Below are positions 1-6,694 of a stretch of DNA of 17,171 nucleotides, piece after piece. Below the pieces are notes generated by a model, which searched no databases, was not told where the DNA came from, and saw only the letters and a list, made by a program, of their open reading frames with translations. The stretch is from Chloroflexota bacterium (GTDB lineage Bacteria > Chloroflexota > Anaerolineae > CG2-30-64-16): the NCBI GenBank assembly GCA_029555885.1, contig JAKPQT010000728.1, forward strand, positions 1 through 17,171, in the 5' to 3' direction. The stretch's first letter is position 1. Each line of letters begins with the position of its first letter. A program made the translations under genes and the position numbers.

Positions 1-1
1 G

Positions 2-1132
2 GGCGTGGACGCGCGGCCCGGCCAGCGCGTCGCGCGCACAGACACCATCATCGTGTTGACCCTCAATCCGCAGACGGGCAGCGCCGGGATGCTCTCCATC
101 CCGCGCGATCTTAAGGTTAAGCCGCCCATGTCCAGCAGCGATATGAAGATTACGTCGGTCTACCCGACGGGCGAGGTCATCGGCTATCCCGGCGGCGGTC
201 CGGCGTTGCTGGGTGACACGGTCGAGGCCCTGATTGGCTACCCGATCGACTACTACGTGCGCATCAACTTCGAAGGCTTCATTGACATCATCGACCTCAT
301 CGGCGGTGTGGAAATCGACGTGCCGGTAGAGATCTACGACGACAAGTACCCCGACAACAACTACGGCTATGAGCCGCCGCTGCATTTCCTGCCTGGCCTG
401 CAGACGATGGACGGCGAACGCGCGCTCAAGTACGCGCGCACGCGGCACGGCAGCAGCGACTATGTGCGTGCAGCACGACAGCAACAGGTCATTATGGCCA
501 TCAAGGACAAGGTGACGCAGCCGGGCGTCATGGCGTCCCTGCTGCCCCGCCTGCCGGGGCTGGCGCTCGCGATGGCGAATTCGGTCGAGACGGACATGCC
601 GGTCGACAAGGCCATCGCCCTGGCTCGCACGGTTGAACAGGCGGACCTGGCGAATGTCACCCGCATCGTTATCGACTCGAAGATGGGCCAGGTCATCCAG
701 AACGACCCGAAGCTGGGGTATGTCCTCGTGCCCGATATGAATAAGATTCGCGCTGCCGCCGCCGCCATCTTTGCAGATGAGGCTGTCGGCCCTTCGCCGG
801 AGGAGCGTGCGCGCCAGGTCATCCTGGATGAAGCCGCGCGCATCACCGTTTTGAACGGCACGCAGGAGAAGGGGCTGGCCGCTAAGACCCAGGCCCTCCT
901 CGTGACGAACGGCTATAACGTTGTGACCGTCGGCAATGCAGACCGCGCAGACTATGCCGAGACGTGGCTCGTGACTTATGGCGACGCGGCCCCGGCCACA
1001 GTGGAGGCGCTGGTCCAGTGGTTCGGCATCCCGCCGGAACGCATTCGCTCTGAGCCGCCCTCCGAACAGACAGATATGGCCCTGGTCGTTGGCAATGATC
1101 AGGTGCAGATCACGGCACAAGCGCAGCCGTAA
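2..1132 (+). CDS. LytR-CpsA-Psr (LCP) family protein, 5' truncated by the window edge
   Basis: LCP enzymes are membrane-anchored phosphotransferases that attach lipid-linked glycopolymers to the cell wall or another surface acceptor. The visible 376 residues begin inside the LCP domain (GVDARPGQR, then RTDTIIVLTL and SIPRD), so the N-terminal TM anchor lies outside the window. The GTG at 5 is internal, not a start. The arginine-rich active-site signature is present as KYARTRHGSSDYVRAARQQQ (about visible residues 142-161). The last ~100 residues (from ITVLNGTQEKGLA) match the LytR C-terminal domain. The gene ends with TAA, followed directly by a hairpin terminator. No frameshift is seen. The family call is firm; the acceptor polymer is unknown. 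Confidence 0.93.
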   Translation, partial: GVDARPGQRVARTDTIIVLTLNPQTGSAGMLSIPRDLKVKPPMSSSDMKITSVYPTGEVIGYPGGGPALLGDTVEALIGYPIDYYVRINFEGFIDIIDLIGGVEIDVPVEIYDDKYPDNNYGYEPPLHFLPGLQTMDGERALKYARTRHGSSDYVRAARQQQVIMAIKDKVTQPGVMASLLPRLPGLALAMANSVETDMPVDKAIALARTVEQADLANVTRIVIDSKMGQVIQNDPKLGYVLVPDMNKIRAAAAAIFADEAVGPSPEERARQVILDEAARITVLNGTQEKGLAAKTQALLVTNGYNVVTVGNADRADYAETWLVTYGDAAPATVEALVQWFGIPPERIRSEPPSEQTDMALVVGNDQVQITAQAQP

Positions 1133-1150
1133 GTCCATACCCGCCGTTTC

Positions 1151-1190
1151 AGGAACCGGGCTTCTGCCAGTAGCCCGGTTCCTCTCTGTT
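1151..1190 (+). terminator. Intrinsic terminator after the LCP gene
   Basis: A perfect 12-bp inverted repeat, AGGAACCGGGCT (1151-1162) and AGCCCGGTTCCT (1172-1183), encloses a 9-nt loop. It is followed by a weak pyrimidine tract (CTCTGTT). It starts 18 nt after the LCP stop codon. Confidence 0.8.
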
Positions 1191-1208
1191 CCGTTATGAC
1201 CGTCGTCA

Positions 1209-1237
1209 TTTTACCTCGGGTGCCTCTGTGATAGATT
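1209..1237 (+). promoter_or_regulatory. Putative promoter of the DRTGG/CBS/PHP signalling module
   Basis: An extended -10 element, TGATAGATT (1229-1237, preceded by CTG), has a TTTTAC-like -35 at 1209-1214 with 17-bp spacing. It lies between the LCP terminator and the first module gene, so the five genes probably form their own transcript with a ~70-nt leader. The CTGTGnTA form recurs at other promoters in this window. Confidence 0.5.
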
Positions 1238-1249
1238 CCACATGTATGT

Positions 1250-1270
1250 CTCCGGTCAACAGACCGGGAG
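1250..1270 (+). promoter_or_regulatory. Leader hairpin upstream of the first DRTGG gene
   Basis: CTCCGGTC (1250-1257) pairs with GACCGGGAG (1262-1270) across the loop AACA, with one bulged G. It lies downstream of the predicted transcription start and ~45 nt before the ATG. There is no U-tract, so it is not a terminator. It could be an operator or an mRNA-stability hairpin; its function is unknown. Confidence 0.35.
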
Positions 1271-1315
1271 CTTGACGCGTGCTCAGCAACGAGTGGCGTG
1301 GAGGAAGGACACTGC

Positions 1316-1693
1316 ATGCGCTTGCGTGAAGTCATGGCGCTCACCGACGCTCGCCCCATTTCGCCGAACATCAACCCCACGACCGAAGTCTATGCCGGGT
1401 TTGCCGCGGACCTGATGAGTGACGCCCTGCGCTATGATCTGTCGCAGGCGCTCCTCGTTTCCGGACTGGCCAATCCGCAGGTGGTCCGCACCGCCGAGAT
1501 GGCCGACGTAGTCGCAATTCTGATGGTGCGTGGCAAAATGCCGCCCCAGGAGACGCTTGATCTGGCCGAAGAATTGGGCATTCCGTTCCTGGGCACTGAC
1601 TTGACGATGTTCGAGAGCTGTGGACGCCTGTTTGCCGGAGGGCTGCCGGCCTGCAAGCGCAGCAACGGCACAGGCTGGCTGGGCGAATCGTAG
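1316..1693 (+). CDS. DRTGG-domain-like regulatory protein (first copy)
   Basis: A 125-residue protein beginning MRLREVMALTDARPISPNI. The body (EVYAGFAADLMSDAL, then ALLVSGLANPQVVRTAEM and VVAILMVRG) resembles DRTGG domains (PF07085), small regulatory domains of unknown ligand often found near CBS domains. The core is degenerate compared with the second copy at 2630. The ATG at 1316 is preferred over the GTG at 1298 because GAGGAAGG lies 7 nt upstream of it. The last ~15 residues (ACKRSNGTGWLGES) look like a non-conserved tail. It opens a five-gene run; the next gene begins 8 nt after its stop. The domain assignment is fairly secure; its role in the module is unknown. Confidence 0.82.
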   Translation: MRLREVMALTDARPISPNINPTTEVYAGFAADLMSDALRYDLSQALLVSGLANPQVVRTAEMADVVAILMVRGKMPPQETLDLAEELGIPFLGTDLTMFESCGRLFAGGLPACKRSNGTGWLGES

Positions 1694-1701
1694 GTCTTGC
1701 C

Positions 1702-2652
1702 GTGCCCCCCTCTGAAGTCCTGAAGGCGCAAGAGCTCGTCTACGAGCTGAAGATTGGCGATATCATGACGCGGCAGTTGGTCACAGTTACGCCGGCCGCG
1801 ACCATGCGCGAGGTCAAGAGTACCCTGCGGGATCATCGCATCTCCGGGCTACCTGTGCTTGCAGATGGCAATCTGGCGGGGGTTGTCAGCATCGAGGATG
1901 TCATCCGCGCGCTGGAGGCAAACGATCTCGATGCGCCGGTCAACCGGTATATGTCCGCGCTGGTGCATACCATCGGCGAGCGCGAGTCGGCAGTCCATGC
2001 GTTGACGGTGTTCTCGCAGGCCGGCGTGGGCCGGTTGCCCGTCGTAGACGAGGAACACCGGCTCGTGGGCATCCTGACGCCGGGTGACATCACCCGCGGC
2101 GTGCTGCGCGCACTGGAGCACGCCTACCATGAGGAAGAGTTGCGGCGCTATCGCGTCCGCCACCTGTTCGAGGACATCCCTTCCGACCGGACGAGCCTGA
2201 TCCTGCGGTATGACATCGCGGTGCGCGATTTTAACCGCGCGGGCCGGGCGTCCAGCCAGCTTAAGCAGACGCTTAACCGGCTCGGTGTGGACCCGCGCAT
2301 CGTGCGCCGCGTGGCGATTGTCTCCTACGAAGCAGAGATGAACGTCGTCATTCACAGCACGGAAGGCGGCCATCTCGTTGCGGAAATCAATCCTGACCTG
2401 ATTGCCCTGATGGTTTACGATGGCGGGCCGGGCATCGAGAACATCGAAAAGGCGATGGAGCCCGGCTATTCCACCGCGCCGGATTGGATTCGTGAGATGG
2501 GCTTCGGCGCAGGCATGGGCCTGGCGAATATCAAGGCGTGCGCTGACCGTCTCGTGCTGAATTCCTGGCCGTTCAAGGGAACGCGCCTGGAAGCAATCAT
2601 CTACCTTAAACCCGGTGAGGCAGAAACTCATGAAAGTCAGAGAAGTCGTTAG
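1702..2652 (+). CDS. Tandem CBS domain protein with C-terminal anti-sigma-type HATPase domain
   Basis: 316 residues, probably cytoplasmic. Two CBS domains come first (about 17-73 and 79-137: DIMTRQLVTVTP, then RLPVVDEEHRLVGILTPGDI). CBS pairs bind adenine nucleotides. A linker leads to a GHKL/RsbW-like ATPase domain (about 165-305). Its N-box (E210, N214, H218), G1 box (DGGPGI, 240-245) and glycine-rich G2 box (GFGAGMGL, 267-274) are all present, so ATP binding is likely. No phosphoacceptor or sensor TM is visible. This suggests adenylate sensing coupled to a kinase or anti-sigma-like switch. The GTG at 1702 is the only convenient start; its SD is weak, and translation may be coupled to the upstream gene. 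The 3' end overlaps the next gene by 23 nt. Confidence 0.9.
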   Translation: MPPSEVLKAQELVYELKIGDIMTRQLVTVTPAATMREVKSTLRDHRISGLPVLADGNLAGVVSIEDVIRALEANDLDAPVNRYMSALVHTIGERESAVHALTVFSQAGVGRLPVVDEEHRLVGILTPGDITRGVLRALEHAYHEEELRRYRVRHLFEDIPSDRTSLILRYDIAVRDFNRAGRASSQLKQTLNRLGVDPRIVRRVAIVSYEAEMNVVIHSTEGGHLVAEINPDLIALMVYDGGPGIENIEKAMEPGYSTAPDWIREMGFGAGMGLANIKACADRLVLNSWPFKGTRLEAIIYLKPGEAETHESQRSR

Positions 2653-2965
2653 CGCGCTCGGCCTGACAGTGGCAGCCGGTCGCGCGGGCCTGGACACCCC
2701 GGTCACGGGCGGTTATGTTGCGGACCTGTTGAGCTGCGCGATGGCAGGCGCCGAAAAGGGTGAGATCTGGATCACGCTGCAAGGACACCTGAACGTCGTT
2801 GCGGTCGCGAGCCTGAACGAGCTGGCCGCGGTCATCGTGGCGGAAGCCAAACCCGTGGCCGCCGAAGCACTGGCGAAAGCCGAAGAAGAGGGCGTCGCAA
2901 TCCTCACAACGAGCATGGCCGGCTATGAGATTGCGGGCCGGCTGTGGGAGCTGGGCATACGCTGA
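2630..2965 (+). CDS. DRTGG domain protein (second copy)
   Basis: A 111-residue single-domain protein with a canonical DRTGG-type core: TGGYVADLLSCAMAGAEKG (27-45), then EIWITLQGHLNVVAVASL. The ATG at 2630 is chosen because GGTGAGG ends 9 nt upstream; a GTG at 2615 would consume that SD. The gene overlaps the 3' end of the CBS-HATPase gene by 23 nt and the start of the PHP gene by 22 nt. Both overlaps suggest translational coupling and co-expression. The family is known from hydrogenase-linked clusters, but the ligand and biochemical function are not established. Confidence 0.9.
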   Translation: MKVREVVSALGLTVAAGRAGLDTPVTGGYVADLLSCAMAGAEKGEIWITLQGHLNVVAVASLNELAAVIVAEAKPVAAEALAKAEEEGVAILTTSMAGYEIAGRLWELGIR

Positions 2966-3666
2966 CCCACGTTGACCTTCACGTTCACACGGTGCTCTCG
3001 CCCTGTGCCGAAGTGGAGATGATCCCCCCCTTGATTGTGCGGCGCGCGGCGGAGTTGGGCCTGGGCCTCATTGGCATCACGGATCACAATGCCGCCGCCA
3101 ATTGCGCCGCAGTCGTCGCCGCGGCCGCAGGCAGTGGGGTGGCGGTCCTGCCCGGCATGGAGCTCCAGACCGCAGAGGAAGTCCACCTGTTGTGCCTCTT
3201 TGACACAGTGGAGCAGGCCCTCACATGGCAGGGCATCGTCTTCGACCACCTGCCCGACCAGCAGAACCCCGCCGATATGCTCGGCGCGCAATACGTAGTG
3301 GATGCGACGGGCGACTATGTGCGGACGGAGGAGCGGCTGCTGCTGACTTCGACCGACTTGCCCCTCGAAGAGGCGGTGCGCCGCGTCAAGGCGTTGGGCG
3401 GAGTGGCAGTGCCGGCCCATATCGACCGGCCATCATTCAGTCTGCTGGTCAACCTGGGCTTTGTCCCGCCGGCGCTGGATGTGCCGGCGCTGGAAATCTT
3501 TCGGGCCACGGATCCCGCCGAACTGCGCCGGCGCCGGCCCGATGTGGCCCGGTGGCCGCTCATCAAGAACAGCGATGCACACCGTCTGAAGGAGATGGCT
3601 GCGCGCCTGACGCTGGACATTGCCGCGCCTACGGTGGCGGAGGTGCTGCGCGCGCTGCACCTATGA
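2944..3666 (+). CDS. PHP-domain metal-dependent phosphoesterase
   Basis: 240 residues containing a complete PHP active-site set: DLHVHT (H13, H15), ITDHN (D47, H48), GMEL (E73), VHLL (H81), PAHIDR (H159) and NSDAH (D211, H213). PHP proteins of this TrpH-like group hydrolyse phosphodiester or phosphomonoester bonds using a trinuclear metal centre; the substrate here is unknown. The motif LSPCAEVEM (18-26) sits just after the first metal motif. The start is uncertain. The GTG at 2944 lies inside the DRTGG gene without a strong SD. A CTG at 2962, giving LTHVDLHVHT, has GGAG 11 nt upstream. Intact catalytic residues suggest an active enzyme, perhaps removing a nucleotide-type signal made or sensed by its neighbours. 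Confidence 0.9.
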   Translation: MGAGHTLTHVDLHVHTVLSPCAEVEMIPPLIVRRAAELGLGLIGITDHNAAANCAAVVAAAAGSGVAVLPGMELQTAEEVHLLCLFDTVEQALTWQGIVFDHLPDQQNPADMLGAQYVVDATGDYVRTEERLLLTSTDLPLEEAVRRVKALGGVAVPAHIDRPSFSLLVNLGFVPPALDVPALEIFRATDPAELRRRRPDVARWPLIKNSDAHRLKEMAARLTLDIAAPTVAEVLRALHL

Positions 3667-3812
3667 CAGATGTCATGGTCACTCAGCCGCGCCCGTGATA
3701 CGCTGCCGGTCGTCCATATGTCGCGTTCTTTCACGTGCGATATGGTCGGCTGGCGCCTAACAGCATCATCGAGCAGCTCCTGGCGCTGGAATAGATGTGC
3801 CGGGAGGCGGCG
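3667..3812 (+). other. 146-nt gap with possible coding remnant inside the signalling module
   Basis: The gap is unusual because the four genes before it overlap or nearly touch. One frame reads MTDVMVTQPRP (from 3663), hits TGA at 3696, then stays open for 31 codons to TAG at 3792. That second part includes VAFFHVRYGRLAPNSIIEQ, which has coding-like composition. This could be a decayed small gene or chance. No homology is recognised. Confidence 0.3.
3714..3745. repeat. Imperfect 32-bp inverted repeat between PHP and HATPase genes
   Basis: CCATAT (3714-3719) is the exact reverse complement of ATATGG (3740-3745). After two mismatches the arms continue to pair for four more positions (CGCG with CGTG, one G-U). 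The 8-nt centre is TTCTTTCA. It could be an operator or a weak intra-operon RNA hairpin. Confidence 0.35.
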
Positions 3813-4367
3813 ATGCGCGAACTCGCCTTGCACGTTCTGGATATCCTGCGCAACACGGTGGATGCCGGCGCAACGCATGTGACCCTGATTATTGAGGAAG
3901 ACAGCGCGCGCGACCGGCTGACGATTACGGTATCCGATGATGGCCGGGGCATGACGCCGGAAACCGTTGCCCAAGTCACGAACCCGTTCTTTACTACGCG
4001 GACCACACGACATGTGGGCCTGGGACTGCCCCTGTTGGCTGCCGCAGCAGAGCGGGCCGCCGGTGACCTGCGCATTGCGTCGACGCCGGGCCAGGGCACG
4101 ACCGTCGAGGCCACGTTCCAGCTCGCCCATCCTGACCGGCAACCCCTGGGTGATCTGCCCGGCACGCTGCTCGCCTTTCTGTTGGCCGAGGGTGCGCCGC
4201 AATTGCGCTACGAGCATCGAGTGATGCGGGGTCCGGCCGCGAGCCGGACATTCCGCTTCGATACTGCTGCGATCCGGGCAGAGCTGGGCGACGTGCCCTT
4301 GAACCATCCGGCAGTGGTTCAGTGGCTCGCTGAGTTCCTGGCCGAAGGTGAGGCCGAACTCAGTTGA
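3813..4367 (+). CDS. Small GHKL/HATPase-fold ATP-binding protein
   Basis: 184 residues, an ATPase domain without dimerisation or phosphoacceptor helices. The opening MRELALHVLDILRNTVDAGA is typical of small ATP-binding proteins seen in hydrogenase-linked clusters. The N-box is DILRNTVDAGA, the G1 box is DDGRGM (42-47), the F-box is NPFFTTR (57-63) and the G2 region is HVGLGLPLL (67-75). The C-terminal ~80 residues are not recognised. The ATG at 3813 is preferred over the ATG at 3795 because GGGAGG (3802-3807) precedes it by 5 nt and the family opening starts here. It is the last gene of the run. Known clusters would continue with NuoE/HydC-type genes, which are absent here. Confidence 0.88.
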   Translation: MRELALHVLDILRNTVDAGATHVTLIIEEDSARDRLTITVSDDGRGMTPETVAQVTNPFFTTRTTRHVGLGLPLLAAAAERAAGDLRIASTPGQGTTVEATFQLAHPDRQPLGDLPGTLLAFLLAEGAPQLRYEHRVMRGPAASRTFRFDTAAIRAELGDVPLNHPAVVQWLAEFLAEGEAELS

Positions 4368-4435
4368 TGGTTGGGGTGGCCCGGCTACGTCAAGATCTCG
4401 CAGCCGGGGATCGTGCCCAAGACAGCGTAACACAA

Positions 4436-4475
4436 AGAAAGCGGGTCTTTGCCAAAGACCCGCTTTCTCTTTTGC
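4436..4475. terminator. Strong bidirectional terminator between convergent operons
   Basis: A perfect 15-bp stem (4436-4450 with 4454-4468) and 3-nt loop lie between two convergent genes. The plus side continues with CTTTTGC, and the minus side reads CTTTCTTTGTG, so both transcripts can stop here. The core stem sequence is GCGGGTCTTT. Confidence 0.9.
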
Positions 4476-4497
4476 TGACTCGTTACGTTTTGCTGCG

Positions 4498-5553
4498 TTA
4501 CTCCGCCAGGAATGCGTCCAGCGCCTTCTTGCTGATGCGATACTCGCTGCCGATTTGCTTGGCCTTGACCTGGCCGGAAGCGATCAACTGCTGCAAGTCC
4601 TGCTGGCTCACGCGCATGTACGCGGCGGCTTCGGCCAGCGTCATCACATCCGGCACGGCAGCCGCGGCGCCCTGCTGACCCTGCTGCTGGCCTGCGCCCT
4701 GCATCGCCTGGCTGATCATGCCGGCCATGCCCGCGCCCAGGCCCATGCCTGCGCCCAGACCCACACCGGTGCCTGTGGCGCTGCCCGCCTCGCCGCCCGC
4801 TGCGGCTGCGTCGCCCATTGCGCGCGCGGCCTTGAACTGCATGTACTTCTGCATGTCGCCGATGGCGCCCATCGCAGCCCGCTCGTCGATAGCTTTCTGG
4901 GTCTCTTCGGTCGGGCTGACCGAGCCGAGGTACATCTGCTTGAGCACGATGCCCAGCGCCAGGAAGTCCTCAGCGACTTTCACGCGCAGCGCGGCGCTCA
5001 GCTCGTCGAACATCGCCGGCAGGTCAAACAGGCCGGTCTTCAACTCACCCAACAGATCCGTCAGCCGGCTGATGATGATGCCGCGGAGGTAGTCCTCGAT
5101 CTGGTTGGTGTTGTAGAGGCCCTGCGTGCCGACAATCTTGGCGACGAACATCTGCGCATCCCCGACCGCCATCGAGTAGCGGCCATTGGCCCGTAGCCGC
5201 GCCAGCCCCAGGTCCGGGTCGCGCAGGGAAATCGGCTCCGGCGTGCCCCACTTCATGTCGATGAAGTCGCGCATGTTGACGAAGTAGACTTCCGCAGTGA
5301 AGGGGCTGCGGCCGCCGAAGGCCATGCCCAGGATGTTGATGAGCAGCGGGATGTTGGCCGTGGTAATGGTGTGGCGGCCGGGGCCGAAGGTGTCGAGCGC
5401 CTTGCCGTCGCGGAAGAAGACCGCGACCTGGTTCTCGCGCACGATGACCTGAGAGCCGAGGCGGAAGTCGCCGCTGCCGCTGTTGGGCACGCGGTAGACC
5501 ATCTGGTTGAGTCCCTGATCCGGGGCCTCTACGACATCGAAAATCCGAGCCAT
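4498..5553 (-). CDS. SPFH-domain protein with C-terminal excisionase-type HTH
   Basis: 351 residues. The SPFH (stomatin/flotillin-like) domain covers about 30-220 (VIVRENQVAVFFRDGKALDTF, then VYFVNMRDFIDMKWGTPEPI). It resembles the YdjI or virion-core-like branch, which has no N-terminal TM helix. A helical segment (225-255) leads to a Gly/Ala/Met/Gln-rich linker (255-300), followed by a 50-residue excisionase/MerR-like HTH (MTLAEAAAYMRVSQQDLQQL, then YRISKKALDAFL). In YdjI-type proteins I would expect a zinc ribbon at the C-terminus, so the HTH is notable. The start is supported by AGGAGG 7-8 nt upstream of the ATG. It is the last gene of a five-gene operon, just before the terminator. SPFH proteins scaffold membrane microdomains, so a role at the inner membrane is inferred. 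Confidence 0.9.
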   Translation of the reverse strand: MARIFDVVEAPDQGLNQMVYRVPNSGSGDFRLGSQVIVRENQVAVFFRDGKALDTFGPGRHTITTANIPLLINILGMAFGGRSPFTAEVYFVNMRDFIDMKWGTPEPISLRDPDLGLARLRANGRYSMAVGDAQMFVAKIVGTQGLYNTNQIEDYLRGIIISRLTDLLGELKTGLFDLPAMFDELSAALRVKVAEDFLALGIVLKQMYLGSVSPTEETQKAIDERAAMGAIGDMQKYMQFKAARAMGDAAAAGGEAGSATGTGVGLGAGMGLGAGMAGMISQAMQGAGQQQGQQGAAAAVPDVMTLAEAAAYMRVSQQDLQQLIASGQVKAKQIGSEYRISKKALDAFLAE

Positions 5554-5594
5554 CTTATATGCCTCCTATACGGGTGCGGTCGAACCTGAGCCGG

Positions 5595-6134
5595 TCATTC
5601 CGAGATGTTCTGGATCACGTCGGCGCGCCGGCTGAAGGTGTCGTTCAGCCCGTTGAGCAGATCGCCGAGAAACTGCAAGGCTTCTTTGATGCCATCGTTC
5701 ACCTGCACGGCCTTTTCCAGGTCGCTGATGGCTTCGTCGAGGCGCTCGACCTCATCGAACAGGGATTGGTCGAAGTCCACGATGCGCTGGAGGTCATCCT
5801 CGCGCACACGGTTCAGCGCCCATAGCGGTGCATAGCCGTAGGCCGCGGTCTTGATGCGGTCGATCAGCAGTTGCAGCCGGCCCACAACACGCTCCACGTC
5901 ATCCATCCATTGGATGCCGCCGGAGGTCAGCAGGTCGCCCTGCATCCCCGTCAGCTTGCGCCGCCGGGTCTCCAGCCGCCGCGCGAGCGTATCGCGCAAT
6001 TGCTTGTCAGCATCGCGGCGCATCTCCTTCTCGCGGTAGCCTTTGATGCCGGGCAGCTTCGACAGGAAGCGCTCGATGCCTCCCATTTCGTCCTTGGCCC
6101 TGTCCAGGTCGTCAAAATCGCTCATTGCACTCAT
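5595..6134 (-). CDS. Unrecognised alpha-helical, probably coiled-coil protein
   Basis: 179 residues, highly charged and almost without predicted strands. There is no signal peptide or TM segment. A basic stretch (KGYREKEMRRDADKQL and ARRLETRRRKL, about 30-60) precedes acidic heptad-like segments (DEVERLDEAISDLEKAVQV, about 128-146). The composition resembles helical membrane-stress scaffolds such as PspA, but I recognise no PspA signature, so this is only an analogy. The first ATG (6134) has GGAGGAGG 10 nt upstream; a second ATG 9 nt inside would be too far from it. It sits 41 nt after yccF-like and 41 nt before the SPFH gene, so a functional link to both is likely. Function unknown. Confidence 0.8.
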   Translation of the reverse strand: MSAMSDFDDLDRAKDEMGGIERFLSKLPGIKGYREKEMRRDADKQLRDTLARRLETRRRKLTGMQGDLLTSGGIQWMDDVERVVGRLQLLIDRIKTAAYGYAPLWALNRVREDDLQRIVDFDQSLFDEVERLDEAISDLEKAVQVNDGIKEALQFLGDLLNGLNDTFSRRADVIQNISE

Positions 6135-6175
6135 AGCTTATACGCCTCCTCCATCGGTGAGTGAAAGCATGTACA

Positions 6176-6613
6176 TCAGTGTCGCATCAGTGTGGTGACG
6201 CCGGGCAACCGGTTGAACATCCACACGCCAAACGGCAGGCCGACGATGCTGATGGACAGCAACCAGGCCAGCAGTGACCAGATCAGGCTGAACCACCAAC
6301 CGATCAGGATGAAATAGACCAGCCGGATCAGGAATGGCGCTTGCGGCTGGGTTTCATGCGCCCAGGTGACCTGTCCGCCATCGCGCACCTGTCCGACATT
6401 GTACCCGCGCTGTGTTCGCAAAGTCAACACAAGCGGCACACGGTTCAACATCCAGACGCCGAACGGCATCCCGACGATGGTCAGGTTAAGCAGCCACGCA
6501 ATCAAGATCCACCAGAGCGTAACATGCCAGCCGACCAGGAAGAACCACAGCACGCGGATGATGAACGGGAAGCCGCTGTCCGTGCTGAAATACGTCTTTG
6601 CAGAATTGCTCAT
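6176..6613 (-). CDS. YccF-family (DUF307) inner-membrane protein
   Basis: 145 residues made of two tandem copies of a membrane module: FLVGWHVTLWWILIAWLL, IVGMPFGVWMLNR (about 25-59) and FILIGWWFSLIWSLLAWLL, IVGLPFGVWMFNR (about 101-136). The IVG(M/L)PFG motif and double-repeat layout are characteristic of YccF, which is ~148 residues in E. coli. A short soluble linker (TLRTQRGYNVGQVRDGGQV) separates the copies. GGAAGGAA lies about 7 nt before the ATG. YccF has no settled biochemical function. Its place between a zinc-ribbon membrane protein and an SPFH gene supports a role in membrane organisation or stress. Confidence 0.9.
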   Translation of the reverse strand: MSNSAKTYFSTDSGFPFIIRVLWFFLVGWHVTLWWILIAWLLNLTIVGMPFGVWMLNRVPLVLTLRTQRGYNVGQVRDGGQVTWAHETQPQAPFLIRLVYFILIGWWFSLIWSLLAWLLSISIVGLPFGVWMFNRLPGVTTLMRH

Positions 6614-6654
6614 CTATACTTCCTTCCTAACAGGCTCGACTCGCCTAAGCCGCA

Positions 6655-6682
6655 GCCGCATCTGAGGATGCGGCCTCCTCAG
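6655..6682 (-). promoter_or_regulatory. Overlapping alternative hairpins in the operon leader of the yccF-like gene
   Basis: Two perfect inverted repeats share bases. GCCGCATC and GATGCGGC (6655-6674, loop TGAG) form one hairpin. CTGAGGA and TCCTCAG (6662-6682, 7-nt loop) form the other. They cannot coexist in one RNA. They lie in the longest gap of the operon, ~40 nt upstream of the yccF-like start. There is no U-tract, so this is not a classic terminator. Processing or translation control is possible. Confidence 0.4.
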
Positions 6683-6694
6683 GTAAACGTCGTT

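Noticed and set aside
3315..4433. Long minus-strand frame opposite the PHP and HATPase genes
   Set aside because: Both plus-strand genes have intact motifs and SDs; the minus frame has no family features and spans two genes and a gap.
4348..5196. Plus-strand frame opposite the SPFH gene
   Set aside because: It crosses the bidirectional terminator and is His/Leu/Ala-rich with no domain; the SPFH gene on the other strand is clear.
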